This document shows positions 1-8,810 of a DNA stretch of 64,000 nucleotides, one piece after another. Under the pieces are notes generated by a model that was given only the letters and a program-made list of their open reading frames with translations, searched no databases and was not told where the DNA came from. Position numbers and translations under genes: made by a program. Source of the stretch: Dactylosporangium roseum. GTDB lineage: Bacteria > Actinomycetota > Actinomycetes > Mycobacteriales > Micromonosporaceae. The stretch covers positions 358,501 through 422,500 of the forward strand of contig NZ_CP073721.1 of NCBI RefSeq assembly GCF_025264685.1, given 5' to 3'. Every line of letters begins with the position of its first letter. The stretch's first letter is position 1.

Positions 1-798
1 CGCGCAGCTGACGAGCCAGCGCGCCCCGGGTCAACGGGTCGCCGTTCGCTGTAAGCCGGTCCCGGGCGGAGCGGGCCGCAGGCAGCAACGCGCGGACCGC
101 GTCGTGGTCCCCGTTGTGGGACCGTTTCGCGGACCGGTCCTGGGAGTCGGTCCGCCGGACGGGCGGACCGGCCCGTTCCCGGCTGACCGGCGGTCCCGGT
201 TCGTCGACCTGGGACGAGGCACGAGGGGACCGGGGACCCTCGATGGCGTCGGTCCGCTCGTACGACTCGTGGACCGGCTGCCGCCGGTCGGGGTCCGTGG
301 GCGGCTTGGCGGCGGTGTGCCCGAGCGCGATCTTCACCATGACCAGGAAGCCCAACGCCGGGATCGCGGCGGCGACCCAGCCGATCAGGGACGCTTCGGC
401 CTGCACGACCTGCGCCGCCAGGGAGAGCGCGACGGCGCAGCCCAGGACGACCGCGGGGAACGTTGTGGCGTTGCCGGACCGTTTACGGCGGCGGAGTTCC
501 AGGCCGGATGCGACCGACATCAGTTCGAGGACGACGGCGTCGGCCCAGGCGAGCCACCCAGACTGGCCGTGGTCGCTGGCGACGTTGTGGACGTGGGTGA
601 AGCTCGCCGGACCGGCGGCTCCGGCGACGACGAACATGATGAGGACCTGGACCGTTCCCTCGACCCGGCCGGTCCGGGACTGTTGGTCCCGCGGGGTTGC
701 GGCTGTTACGGGACCACCCCCGTCCGCGGTGCGGGTCGGACTCGTGGATGGAATGCGGAACGCGGGCGCCGGCTCATGGCCGCTGCGGACGTGGACAT
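1..798 (-). CDS. DUF2637 (SpdB-like) membrane protein, 3' end outside window, probable frameshift near the start
   Basis: The minus frame read leftwards from about 720 gives a DUF2637-type protein: hydrophobic segments around VQVLIMFVVAGAAG and ALSLAAQVVQAEASLIGWV, and the family signature FTHVHNVA followed by WADAVVLELMSVASGLE and a basic RRRKR. A long Arg/Pro/Ser-rich tail follows, ending in a helix (TRGALARQLR) at the window edge. DUF2637 proteins sit on integrative and conjugative actinomycete plasmids and are thought to help plasmid spread between hyphae. The best start, ATG at 798 with GGAAGG five bases upstream, is in another frame that stops at 706. The frames would join if one base were gained or lost at the G run near 716-721. 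So this is either a frameshifted gene, an assembly error, or a gene with an upstream start I could not place. The neighbouring replication-relaxation gene supports a plasmid origin. Confidence 0.75.
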
Positions 799-980
799 CA
801 GAACCTTCCGGTAGAGAGAAGTGCGGACGGGCAGTTGGGCAGTGCGACGGCGACGGACGGTACCTCTGGCCTCTGTCACGGCGGAGGAGTTTGCACCAGC
901 GCGGTCGCAGTAGCGCGGTTCCGGCGTCGTTGACAGACCGGTGACAGATCGCGGGCCTGGTAGTCGACCGCGGTGGAGCG

Positions 981-1850
981 CTACAGTCCGCGATCGGCCG
1001 GGGAGGGTTGCCCGGCCACGTCGACGAGGCGCACAGGTGCGCCGGGCCGCTGGTGCACCCACCACACCGGCTCGGCCGGGTTGCCTGCGCCGGGTTCGTG
1101 CACGGCGGTGGCGACCGGGTAGCGCACACCGCAGCGGCTCAGCTCCTGCTGCAGGTGCCGCTCGCGGGCAGGGTTCGGCAGCCGGAACAGCACCGGCCAT
1201 ACCCGCCGGGTGACCCGCGCCAGATCGGCGTAGCCGTCGAGCTTGTCCACCAGCCGGCTGATCGGCCGTTCCGTACCCAGGTCGAACTCAAGGAAGAACG
1301 CGGCTGTGCGACCGTTCTCGGCCCACATGCCGTGCCCGTCGGGCCGTGAGCGCGGTGTGTATGCGCGGACGTGCACGTCGTCGTGCTCCTCCGCGAACTC
1401 GCCCATCCGTTGGCACCGCGCCGCGGACCACCAGCGGAGCAGTTCACAGCCGGCGCGGGTGCGCGCGTAGCCGGCCAGCTGGGTGAAGAACTCGTTGACG
1501 CCCAACAGGTGCGGCAGGTTCGCGCGGTTCGTCAGATGCCAGCGCCGGCGCTTGGCCCGGTCGCGGCGCGGCAGTTCCTCGCCCCGCTGGGCCGACACGA
1601 CCTCGACACCGAGTTGGGAGAGCACGTAGTGGTAGGGATACGAGCCGCCGTCGGCCCGCTGCGGGCGGAACCGGTCCAGCAGACCGACCTGGACCAACTT
1701 CCGGAGCCGTTCCTGCGCATAGTCCAGCGACGGGAACAGCGCATAGGCGATCTGGAAGGACGTCAGCACCCCATGGTCGGCCAGCCAGCCGAGCAGGACG
1801 TGATCGCGGTCGGTCAACTGGGACTGGACCCGCAGGACCGGGTCGATCAT
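981..1850 (-). CDS. Replication-relaxation family protein
   Basis: The protein has about 289 residues and the look of Replic_Relax proteins of actinomycete plasmids and integrative elements. An N-terminal winged-helix part (LTDRDHVLLGWLADHG, then FQIAYALFPSLDYAQERL and LVQVGLLDRFRP) is followed by a region with the family's aromatic and charged core (LTNRANLPHLLGVNEFF, FFLEFDLGTERPISRLVDKL, WPVLFRLPNPARE). Such proteins are thought to act in plasmid replication or relaxation at the origin. I prefer ATG at 1850, with GGGGA six bases upstream; an in-frame GTG at 1874 would add eight residues. It lies next to the DUF2637 gene on the same strand, a common pairing on such elements. No relaxase, FtsK-like translocase or integrase is visible here; these would lie to the left. 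Confidence 0.8.
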   Translation of the reverse strand: MIDPVLRVQSQLTDRDHVLLGWLADHGVLTSFQIAYALFPSLDYAQERLRKLVQVGLLDRFRPQRADGGSYPYHYVLSQLGVEVVSAQRGEELPRRDRAKRRRWHLTNRANLPHLLGVNEFFTQLAGYARTRAGCELLRWWSAARCQRMGEFAEEHDDVHVRAYTPRSRPDGHGMWAENGRTAAFFLEFDLGTERPISRLVDKLDGYADLARVTRRVWPVLFRLPNPARERHLQQELSRCGVRYPVATAVHEPGAGNPAEPVWWVHQRPGAPVRLVDVAGQPSPADRGL

Positions 1851-1874
1851 CGGCGGTCCCCGGTCACGAAGCAC

Positions 1875-2821
1875 GTTCCCCGGGGGAGAGACCCAGACCG
1901 GGGGGTCTGTCGCAGCGGAGCGGCGAACGCTGACAGAGGCCTTGCGCTGGGCTGTGAGCTGCCGGACCGGTCCGTTCGGAGGTCCGGTTCAAGGCGGAGG
2001 TCAACAGGGACGGCAAGGCCGGCCCCGCAACGGAGGGCAAGCAGGTCGGCTGCACGAAAATCTCCTGGTTTGTCGTGAACGGATCCCGTAGATCTGAGGT
2101 GCGACGGCGCGCCGCCACCGCGAGGGCTACCTCGGCGAGGAACGGCGCAAGGAGGCGGAGCAACGACGCCGATGCCAGGCCGCCATTGAGCGGGCCCGGC
2201 CGAAGACGACTGAGGCGCTGCGACTGCTGTGCCGCTCCAGCCGCGCCGGGAGTACCGCTACGGACGAGACGAGGAGCGGCTGACCGGCGCCCGGCGACAG
2301 GGTGATCTGGCGTGGCATTCGCGGATGGCCAGCCTGCTGGCGGGAACGCTGACCGAGGCAGCCGGGTCACGTCGTCACGTATCTCCGCACCTCAAACCGG
2401 CTTCTGTCAGATTTCGCGGACACCTGTGTTGCGAATGTGGTGCAGGACACACGGACCGACCGACGGTACCGGCTGAGGAGGTGACGGGCAGCTCTGCTGA
2501 TCGGAGCCCAGCGGGAAGCACGGGCGGGCTACTCACGGCACCGCCACCATAAGGTAGAGGTGGCGGGTCTCCTTGCGGACCGCCTACGCACCCCTATCGG
2601 CTCTTGTCAGATTCTGCGAACGCCCCTCCGCGGGAAATCATCCGTTCGGCCGATGCTAAAACACGCTGTAACGGACATTCATGGCAGCGGTCTCAGGGAA
2701 GGTCGATAGCGCCGGTTGCGCCTGCGGAAGCGGTGCGGCAGCGTGTGCGACTGACCGCCAGTGGTGATCCCGGGCGCGGTACACCTGCGGAGGGTTTGTC
2801 ACGCGTCGGCGTGCAGGCCGA
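1875..2821. other. Region without an intact gene; probable decayed plasmid genes
   Basis: No convincing intact gene is present. On the plus strand between about 2115 and 2400, coding-like text appears in two frames: a charged stretch beginning EGYLGEERRKEAEQRR, then in another frame YRYGRDEERLTGARRQGDL and AWHSRMASLLAGTLTEA. This suggests one frameshifted gene remnant that I cannot name. Two imperfect 27-base repeats (2398-2424 and 2598-2624, each containing TGTCAGATT) start exactly 200 bases apart. Confidence 0.35.
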
Positions 2822-3130
2822 TCACCCGGGACGGCGTGGTTCCACGGCGTCCTCGCGCCGGCGCCGCGCCAGCGTCGCCTCGATCGCATCGGTGAGCGAG
2901 GCGATCGGCACGTTCAGCACGTCGGCCAGCACCGCGATCATGGGTCGACTGGGCAACCGCGCGCCGCGCTCGTACCGCGACAGCTCGTGCCTGGTGACCG
3001 TTGGCCGCCCGGACACCGCGCATACCCGGTCGGCGAGATCGCGCTGACTCATGCCGAGCCGTCGTCGACGGTTCGCGACAAGCACGCCGAAGTCATTGGC
3101 GACGGCGGTACCGGTGATGATCTGCTCCAT
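2822..3130 (-). CDS. XRE-family helix-turn-helix regulator
   Basis: This 102-residue protein is almost all one Cro/C1-type DNA-binding domain. NRRRRLGMSQRDLADRV gives the first helices, VTRHELSRYERGARLPSRP is the recognition region with the usual SxYERG motif, and MIAVLADVLNVPIASLTDAI is the closing helix pair. It begins at ATG 3130 (MEQIITG). It lies inside the plasmid-like segment, upstream of and divergent from the AbiE pair, and may control element genes; no target is evident. An alternative role as antitoxin of a lost partner is possible because no toxin-like gene adjoins it. Confidence 0.85.
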   Translation of the reverse strand: MEQIITGTAVANDFGVLVANRRRRLGMSQRDLADRVCAVSGRPTVTRHELSRYERGARLPSRPMIAVLADVLNVPIASLTDAIEATLARRRREDAVEPRRPG

Positions 3131-3371
3131 CGACGCTCCTGCAGGACGGCTAGACGTCGATGAACGCTCGCCTTTCCGCGAAGGTCAAGTCGTGACCAGG
3201 GACGCGATGGGTGTTGCGAGCCGTGCCGCTGGCACCTCGAGGTTGGAGCGACGTCGGCTGTGCGGGGCCAGGCCGTGGAGGTGTACAGCGGCGTCGCGAC
3301 GCGGTGACGCTGGTGAGCAGTCGCCGTGCTGAAGGATGCGCAGGGACCCCGGTGATCAGACCGTAGAGGCC

Positions 3372-3385
3372 GCCTAGCGCTAGGC
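3372..3385. promoter_or_regulatory. Perfect 14-bp palindrome, candidate operator of the AbiE pair
   Basis: GCCTAGCGCTAGGC is a perfect palindrome, directly followed by CTAGTGGTTAGCTATCGT. It lies 25 bases before the likely GTG start of the HTH gene at 3410. AbiEi antitoxins are known to repress their own promoters by binding inverted repeats, so this is a plausible autoregulatory operator. This rests on position and symmetry only. Confidence 0.5.
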
Positions 3386-3409
3386 CTAGTGGTTAGCTAT
3401 CGTTGGACC

Positions 3410-3997
3410 GTGACATCCGGATACGACCTCAGTCGTGTTGACTCGCTCGGCCGGCGACGTGCTGAGCTTCGTGCCGAGCTCCGGCGCGTGAACGACGAAC
3501 TCGACGCCGAGGTCGTGAAGGCCGCTCCGCATGTGTCCCAGGCGGACCTCGCGCGCCATAGCGGTCTGACTCGCGAATCTATCGCTCAGAAGGTGCTGCC
3601 GCCGCACCGGCGGTGGAAGCGCGGCGCGCGAGGAAGAGGCCAGGCCACACCGGCGTCTGCCCCGCCCGCCGACTACACGCCGTACAGTGAACGGAAGCCG
3701 GTCGTCGTCGCGGACAGTCTCTCCCAGCTGGTCGGGCCGGTGCGCGGGACGGTGACGCTCCCGAGTCATCTCGACTGGTCCGGCCATGCAACCTATGACC
3801 TTGATGACCCCAAGCGGTTGGTCACCATGTACAAGGTCGTCCTGCAGGAGGCGCAAAGCGTCAACGACCTCGCCAGGTGGCTGAACCACGAGAGGCTCGA
3901 AGCCGAATGGGCCGGCATGTACCTGCCGCCGAAGGTCCGCCGGCTTTGGGAAGCTCGGTTTCCTCAGCTCGGTCACGCCGGTGCCGGGCAACGATAG
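3410..3997 (+). CDS. HTH protein, putative antitoxin partner of the AbiEii-like toxin
   Basis: The protein has about 195 residues. An N-terminal helical part rich in Arg and Glu (RRRAELRAELRRVNDEL) leads into a helix-turn-helix-like segment (VSQADLARHSGLTRESIAQK), a basic linker (RRWKRGARGRG) and a C-terminal alpha/beta domain (MYKVVLQEAQSVNDLARWL). It precedes the AbiEii-like gene by three bases, the usual order of AbiE-type systems in which a DNA-binding antitoxin comes first. It is not clearly a canonical AbiEi (COG5340), so the antitoxin role is inferred from context. GTG at 3410 is preferred because the palindrome and promoter-like bases lie just upstream; GTG at 3389 is in frame and would add seven residues. 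Confidence 0.65.
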   Translation: MTSGYDLSRVDSLGRRRAELRAELRRVNDELDAEVVKAAPHVSQADLARHSGLTRESIAQKVLPPHRRWKRGARGRGQATPASAPPADYTPYSERKPVVVADSLSQLVGPVRGTVTLPSHLDWSGHATYDLDDPKRLVTMYKVVLQEAQSVNDLARWLNHERLEAEWAGMYLPPKVRRLWEARFPQLGHAGAGQR

Positions 3998-4000
3998 CCG

Positions 4001-4657
4001 GTGCATCCCTTCCACGAACGGCTGGCTCGCGTCGGACTCGCGGCCGCGGATAGGTACGGTTTCGCTCTGGCGGGCGGCTATGCCGTGCAGGCGGCTGGCC
4101 TTCTCGACCGGCCAAGCGAAGACGTCGATCTCTTTACGGCGTGGAACCGAACTGACGAGTTTGACGTCGCCGTCGGTGCAGTCGTGAATGCCTATGGTGG
4201 CGACGGCCTTCATGTGGCGGTCGAGCTTCAGCACGCTGGTTCGTTCGCGCGGCTTCGTGTCACTGACCCGGTAGACGGCAGCAACGCCAAAGTCGAGATG
4301 GGTGTTGACTGGCGAGCGAACGACCCGGTCCGCATGTCCATCGGCCCGGTCCTGCACCCCGATGATGCCGTCGCAAACAAGATGTGCGCTCTCTTCGGCC
4401 GCGCGCTTGCTCGGGACTTCATCGACGTCGATGCCGCAGCTGAGTCCGGTCGATACAGCCACGAGGACCTGCTGTGGCTGGCCCACCGAGCCGACAACGG
4501 GTTCGAGCCGCGCGTGTTCGCCGACGCGCTCGGGGCGATCGAGCAACTTTCGACCACCGACTTCGCCGAATACGGGGTGACTGGCCGAGCGCTGGACGGT
4601 TTGCGGGCTCGGTTCGCAGAGTGGCGCGTCAAGCTGATCGACAACGACCAGTCTTAG
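4001..4657 (+). CDS. Nucleotidyltransferase, AbiEii/AbiGii toxin family
   Basis: This 218-residue protein matches the AbiEii nucleotidyltransferase fold. It has the motif I region GYAVQAAG, the metal-binding pair in RPSEDVDLF (DxD), a later acidic strand NAKVEMGVDW, and a helical C-terminal part with HPDDAVANKMCALFGRALARDFID, very characteristic of the family. AbiEii toxins transfer nucleotides to target RNAs (known for related proteins on tRNA) and stall growth when the antitoxin is lost, giving phage abortive infection or element maintenance. It starts at GTG 4001, three bases after the partner gene, so the two are cotranscribed. It is the last gene before the tRNA-Thr attachment site, a typical cargo position. 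Confidence 0.88.
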   Translation: MHPFHERLARVGLAAADRYGFALAGGYAVQAAGLLDRPSEDVDLFTAWNRTDEFDVAVGAVVNAYGGDGLHVAVELQHAGSFARLRVTDPVDGSNAKVEMGVDWRANDPVRMSIGPVLHPDDAVANKMCALFGRALARDFIDVDAAAESGRYSHEDLLWLAHRADNGFEPRVFADALGAIEQLSTTDFAEYGVTGRALDGLRARFAEWRVKLIDNDQS

Positions 4658-4817
4658 AGCGGGTGTCCACTGTGGATCTGAGCGGGCTCGACGCGTGCTC
4701 CGCCGTTTCTGGACACCGCCCCGCCGTCTTGGACTCGGGCCGTCCGGCTGGACCGGAATTCGGACAAGGCCGTACTAAATAGCACACGCAATACTCGTAA
4801 AACTGGACATAACTCGC

Positions 4818-4860
4818 CTTGTAATCGGAAGGTTGCGGGTTCAAGTCCCGCCGTCGGCTC
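4818..4860 (+). tRNA. 3' part of a tRNA-Thr (UGU) gene, probable attachment site of an integrated element
   Basis: The 43 bases run from the anticodon loop (CTTGTAA, anticodon TGT at 4820-4822) through a perfect T stem-loop (GCGGG TTCAAGT CCCGC) to an acceptor-strand end CGTCGGC. The 5' half is missing: the bases before the loop do not pair with the 3' anticodon stem. This is what tyrosine integrases leave at the end of an element distal to the tRNA. The element should therefore extend to the left, with an intact tRNA-Thr beyond the window, in agreement with the plasmid-type genes found there. Confidence 0.75.
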
Positions 4861-4891
4861 TCCCGATCAAGCCATTGACCTCGTGCTTTGA

Positions 4892-6009
4892 TTCCGCGCT
4901 GAACGGTCGCACGGCTCAATCGCCAGAATTGGAGACCAGGCGGAGACCACCCGGTCGCTGCTGACGCTCGACGAGGCCCGCGACAAGACCGGCGACCTCG
5001 CCGCCGAGAAGGCGCAGGCCGACCGGGACGGCGTTGAGGGCTCCGATCAGGTACAGGCGGCGCTGGAACGGCAGCGGGAGGCTATCGAACGGGTCGCAGA
5101 GGCGCAGAAGTCCGCCGCGGCGAGCAGCGGGGCGGTGACCCAGGAGCTGACGAAGCTCGCTCCGGCCGCGCAGGCGACCGTCGACAAGCTGAAGCAGTTG
5201 AAGCCGGTCTTCGAGGAGATCCGGCTCAGCGTCCAGCAGGCCCTGTTCCAGGGTGTCCCGGACGAGTTGCAGCGACTCTCCGACGCCTGGAAAGAGCCAC
5301 TCAAGAACACGCTGACCAGCTACGCCAGCACCGTCAACGGACTATTCCTGAACCTCGGTAGCAGCGTCCGGAACTCGTCCTGTTCAACATCGCGTGGAGC
5401 GTCTCCGCGGCGATCTTCACGACCATGCTCAATGTCCAGACCGTGATCAACGATGCTATCGGCGTCGTGAAGGACGCGCTCAGCACTGCGTTCAGATGGA
5501 TCGGCGGCAAGATCGACGAAGCGGTCGGGTGGTTCAACGGGCTACGGAACCGCTTCGACTTCGGCGACCTGTTCGGCGGCATTCGCACCGCGTTCAAGAG
5601 CGCCCTGAACTGGATCATCGGCAAGTGGAACGGCCTGCAGTTCGCCACCCCGTCGGTTGAGTTTATGGGGGTGCGCACCGACGCAAGGACGATCAGGGTG
5701 CCGCACATCGAGCCGTTCGCGAGGGGCGGCGTCGTGCAGCCCCGGCCGGGCGGCTTGGTCGGCCGGATCGCCGAGGCGGGCCAGGCCGAGGCGGTCGCCC
5801 CGATCGAGACGCTCAAGGAATACGTCGTCGACGCAGTGACGACAGCCATCGGGCAGAACGGCGGCAACGCCCCGATCATCGTCGAGGCACACATCTATCT
5901 CGATGGACGGGAGCTCAAACAGACGGTCGTGGAGACGATCGCCGCAAGTCCCGACACGGTCGCCAAGGCGAACCGGGCGGGCGCCAAGAAGCTCAACTAC
6001 GCGGGATGA
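4892..6009 (+). pseudogene. Phage tail tape-measure protein remnant
   Basis: Two open frames look like pieces of one actinophage tape-measure gene. The first, from about 4892 to about 5365, encodes a coiled-coil (LTLDEARDKTGDLAAEKAQA, then ALERQREAIERVAEAQKSAA) and a helical segment ending LFLNLGSSV. The second, entered near 5366 after a frame change, encodes LVLFNIAWSVSAAIFTTM, the amphipathic tape segments and the C-terminal signature (FARGGVVQPRPGGLVGRI, VEAHIYLDGRELKQTV) before the stop at 6009. Full tape-measure proteins are several times longer, so most of the gene is gone. No other tail gene is near. It adjoins the tRNA-Thr fragment, suggesting a lost prophage or element once used this site. 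Confidence 0.7.
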
Positions 6010-6137
6010 TCCGCGCTGCCGGTCACGCCGGATGGCTTAGCCTGTCCGGCTGATCCCCCGGTACGGTCCATGGCACGCAGGGCCCGCCGCGGGCCGCATC
6101 CCGATGCGGACCGTTTACCGACCCTCCGGGAGTTGCC

Positions 6138-6759
6138 GTGTCCTACCCCGACCAGCGCAACCCGCAGCCGGGGCCGCCGATGGACTCAGCTGGCGTGTAC
6201 CGGGCGAGCGCGTTTCCGACGCCGCGCCGGCCCAGCCGGCGACGCCGGGCAAACACGATCCTCGTCGTGGTCCTGGTTGTGGTCGGCTTCGCCGCTGCCG
6301 GTCTGGCGACCGTGGTCCTGCTGCAGAGGTCCGGTACCTCCGTCCTGGGCTTGCTGGCCGCGAAACCTAGCCCTGAGCCGAAGACCGTCGACGCGGCCAA
6401 GGCCGCAGCGCAACGCGTCGTTGACCGGGCCGCGGCCTGGGGACGCCGGCGGCGCGTGGGACATGCTGTCGGCGCACGGCAAGGCCCTCATTTCCCGCGA
6501 GGACTACATTCGCTACGCCAAGGATTGCCCAGGCGTGACCGGGATGGCCGCACAGGTGACGGATGCCCGGCTGGAGACGCCGGAGAAGGCCGTCGTGGTC
6601 ATCAAGGTGCTTGGATTCACCGTCTCTACGACCATGGTCTACGAACGCGGCGCTTGGGCATGGGAACCAAGTCCCGAGCAGACTGTGGACTGGTCAAAGC
6701 CGCTCGACCAGCGGATCGCCGAGGGGAAGGCGAGCGGCTCCTGCGGGACACCTAAGTAG
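6138..6759 (+). pseudogene. Single-pass membrane protein with a frameshift, function unknown
   Basis: The first frame from ATG 6138 gives a Pro-rich N-terminus (MSYPDQRNPQPGPP), a basic stretch (RRPSRRRRAN) and a transmembrane helix (TILVVVLVVVGFAAAGLATVVLL). The frame changes at a G run near 6440. The following frame then gives a compact extracellular domain (WDMLSAHGKALISREDYIRY, VVVIKVLGFTVSTTMVYERG) ending at 6759. Joined, the product would be about 206 residues and resembles actinobacterial membrane-anchored proteins with a small SnoaL/DUF4878-like domain. The single shift could be real decay or an assembly error. The next gene, a lipoprotein, is on the same strand. Confidence 0.6.
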
Positions 6760-7066
6760 CCGCCCGCCCGGGCGGTACCGGGTTGCCGACGGCGTGGACT
6801 CGCCAGCCGCCGAGTTCGGGCCGGTGCAGCAGCGTCACGAAGTGCGCCATCATTTGGGTTGGGCGGCTGGGATCGACGACTCGGCACCACGGCGGAGCGG
6901 AAAGTCCACAGTGGACGGCACCATGGTGCCGTACGGCCCGCAAGGAGCAGCCGTTCCGGCGAACCGTTCCGTCTAGCACCCGCCGTGCCGCGCGGTAGCG
7001 TGCCGCTACACGCAACCAGATGCGTCCAACCACCCCGGATCGCTCACCCGTCAGGAGCAATTCACC
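6760..7066 (-). other. Gap between two plus-strand genes; possible minus-strand gene fragment
   Basis: There is no intact gene. The minus frame between about 6870 and 6765 reads MMAHFVTLLHRPELGGWRVH followed by a short Pro-rich end. It resembles the C-terminal tail of some small actinobacterial hypothetical proteins, so it may be a fragment, but support is weak. The bases before 7067 contain AGGAG, the ribosome binding site of the lipoprotein gene. Confidence 0.2.
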
Positions 7067-7615
7067 ATGCGCAAAAACACCATCCTCGCCATGCTCGCCA
7101 TCCCACTGGCCGGCCTCGTTCTCGCCTGCGGCAGCACCGGCAGTTCGTCCAATGCCGGCAGCTCCGGCAACAGCGGCAACACCACCAAGCAGGAAGCCAA
7201 GAGCGCCCCGGTCACCGTCAAGGCCGGCGAAACGATGACGCTCACCGAAAGCCTCTTCGGCTCCAAGACCGTCGTCGAGATCACGCTCGCGAACGTCAAG
7301 CTCAACGCCAAGTCCGGCAACCAGTTCATCACGCCGGGCCAGGGCCAGTTCATCACCGCCGACGTCACGGCCGTGGTCAAGGAAGGTAAGGCCTCCATCA
7401 GCAGCGGAGATTTCAAACTCGTCGCCGCCGACGGAACCGCCTACAACACGACGATGTCCCTCAACGGCAAGGACCTCATGGGAAGCGACCTCACGCCGGG
7501 CCAGAAGACGTCCGGGCAGATCGTTTTCGACGCTAAGAAGGGCGCTGAACAGGGCGGAAAGGTCGCGATCAAGAGCTGGCTCGCCGAGGGCGACGCGGGC
7601 TACTGGACTCTCTGA
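7067..7615 (+). CDS. Lipoprotein with a DUF4352-like domain
   Basis: The 182-residue product begins with a signal peptide (MRKNTILAMLAIPLAGLVLA) and a lipobox LVLAC, so Cys 22 is probably lipidated and the protein anchored outside the membrane. A low-complexity Gly/Ser/Asn linker follows. The rest is a beta-rich domain of the DUF4352 (telomeric-repeat-factor-2-like, immunoglobulin fold) type: ETMTLTESLFGSKTVVEITL, GQFITADVTAVVKEGKASIS, LTPGQKTSGQIVFDA. It has AGGAG nine bases before ATG 7067 and a good terminator after it, so it seems a single-gene unit. Ligand and partner are unknown. Confidence 0.85.
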   Translation: MRKNTILAMLAIPLAGLVLACGSTGSSSNAGSSGNSGNTTKQEAKSAPVTVKAGETMTLTESLFGSKTVVEITLANVKLNAKSGNQFITPGQGQFITADVTAVVKEGKASISSGDFKLVAADGTAYNTTMSLNGKDLMGSDLTPGQKTSGQIVFDAKKGAEQGGKVAIKSWLAEGDAGYWTL

Positions 7616-7675
7616 CTCGCGGGTCCGCCGGCCGTCTACTGACGGGTGGCGGCTGGCAGGTCAACCGCGGAGCGC

Positions 7676-7710
7676 GGGCCGGCACCGGTTGGTGTCGGCC
7701 CGTTCTTTGT
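7676..7710 (+). terminator. Rho-independent terminator after the lipoprotein gene
   Basis: GGGCCGGCACC and GGTGTCGGCCC form an 11-bp stem with one G-U pair around a GGTT loop, followed by GTTCTTTGT. It lies 60 bases past the lipoprotein stop codon. Confidence 0.65.
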
Positions 7711-7818
7711 GCCCCCAGCCGCTGACGGCGGAGGGTGCTGGCCGAGGGTCGACGGGCGCAGCGGGAACGGGGTACGGATGGGCGCGCGCCGGACCAGCCC
7801 ACGGACAGCCCGGGCTCG

Positions 7819-8787
7819 TCAGTCCATCACCCAGAACTGCCACCCGGCGGGCGGTGGCGGCCACGACGGGTCGGGCTGCCAGCCCGCAGGCGGCACCCAG
7901 CCCGCAGGTGGGGCAGGCCAACCTGGCGGGACAACGAACCGCCACTGCTGCGTCGGGGCGACCTCGATGCTCTGTTCCGCCTGCACCGTCGGTCGCACAC
8001 CCTCAGCCGCGGGCGGCGAGTTCAGCCAAGCGTCCGTCAACGAACTCGCCTTGCACACGTCCAGCGAGATGTCGGCCTTGATGCGGTTTCCCCTCAAGAC
8101 CGCCCGTGCCGCTGCCACCATCCCCATGCCGCCGAGGTGGGCGAGCACCGGCAGCAGGTCGTTTGAGGTCGCCGGGCTCAGCGTTCCGGCTGCGACCCCG
8201 TTGACTCGAACCTCGACCAGGGTCCGTGTCGATCGCGCCCGCTGCTCCTCCAGTTCGTGGAGCGTTACGTATATCGACGACTCGCCACGGGTGCTGACGA
8301 GTTGCGCGCTGTGGGCCATGTGCTTCACCTGCACAGTGCGGCCGGCCGGAATCAGGGCGTGCAACTCGGACGGCGGCATGTTCGCCGGGACGATCATGTG
8401 GGGTTCGGCGAGATCGAGGCTGACTGATCCGACGAAGCGGCGGTCCCGCCCTTCCCAGTCTTCGTCTTCGCGTCCCCAGACGCGGGCGCCCACCTGAGGT
8501 GTCCAGCCTTGGCCAATGAGTACGGCCAGCACTGGCGAGTAGCGTTTGGCCTGCTCTCTCGGCAGGTAGCCGACGGTGTGTCCGGCGCAGACGACCCTGA
8601 CGGCGTTCGGGTCGTAGCGGTTGGCTGGTTCCGGGATCAGTTGCGCGGGCATCCATATTTCGGCGCCGTACGGGTCGAAGTTCTGCCCCAGGGCGGCGCG
8701 GATCTCCTGTGTGTAGTTCGACTCGCCTACCACTTCCTGCGCAAACGATGTTCCACGCTGGCCCCACAGGTCGAATGGTCGAGTCAT
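7819..8787 (-). CDS. HIRAN domain protein with a Pro/Trp-rich C-terminal repeat
   Basis: This 322-residue protein begins with a HIRAN domain: VVGESNYTQEIRAALGQ, then PEPANRYDPNAVRVVCAGHT and VGYLPREQAKRY match the family core. HIRAN domains bind 3' ends of single-stranded or damaged DNA and occur in repair helicases and as stand-alone bacterial proteins. The middle (about 120-250) is an alpha/beta region without a named match. The last 40 residues are a repeat of units such as PPGWPAPPAGWVPPAGW, frequent at the termini of actinobacterial envelope or regulatory proteins. It stands alone on the minus strand; start ATG 8787 has no strong ribosome binding site. A DNA-repair or surveillance role is inferred only from the HIRAN domain. 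Confidence 0.8.
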   Translation of the reverse strand: MTRPFDLWGQRGTSFAQEVVGESNYTQEIRAALGQNFDPYGAEIWMPAQLIPEPANRYDPNAVRVVCAGHTVGYLPREQAKRYSPVLAVLIGQGWTPQVGARVWGREDEDWEGRDRRFVGSVSLDLAEPHMIVPANMPPSELHALIPAGRTVQVKHMAHSAQLVSTRGESSIYVTLHELEEQRARSTRTLVEVRVNGVAAGTLSPATSNDLLPVLAHLGGMGMVAAARAVLRGNRIKADISLDVCKASSLTDAWLNSPPAAEGVRPTVQAEQSIEVAPTQQWRFVVPPGWPAPPAGWVPPAGWQPDPSWPPPPAGWQFWVMD

Positions 8788-8810
8788 TGCCGCAGGCTAC
8801 CGTCGATGTC

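Noticed and set aside
4629..4919. Minus-strand small open frame reading RRRDLNPQPSDYKAS
   Set aside because: This is the well-known spurious peptide produced by reading across the 3' part of a tRNA gene.
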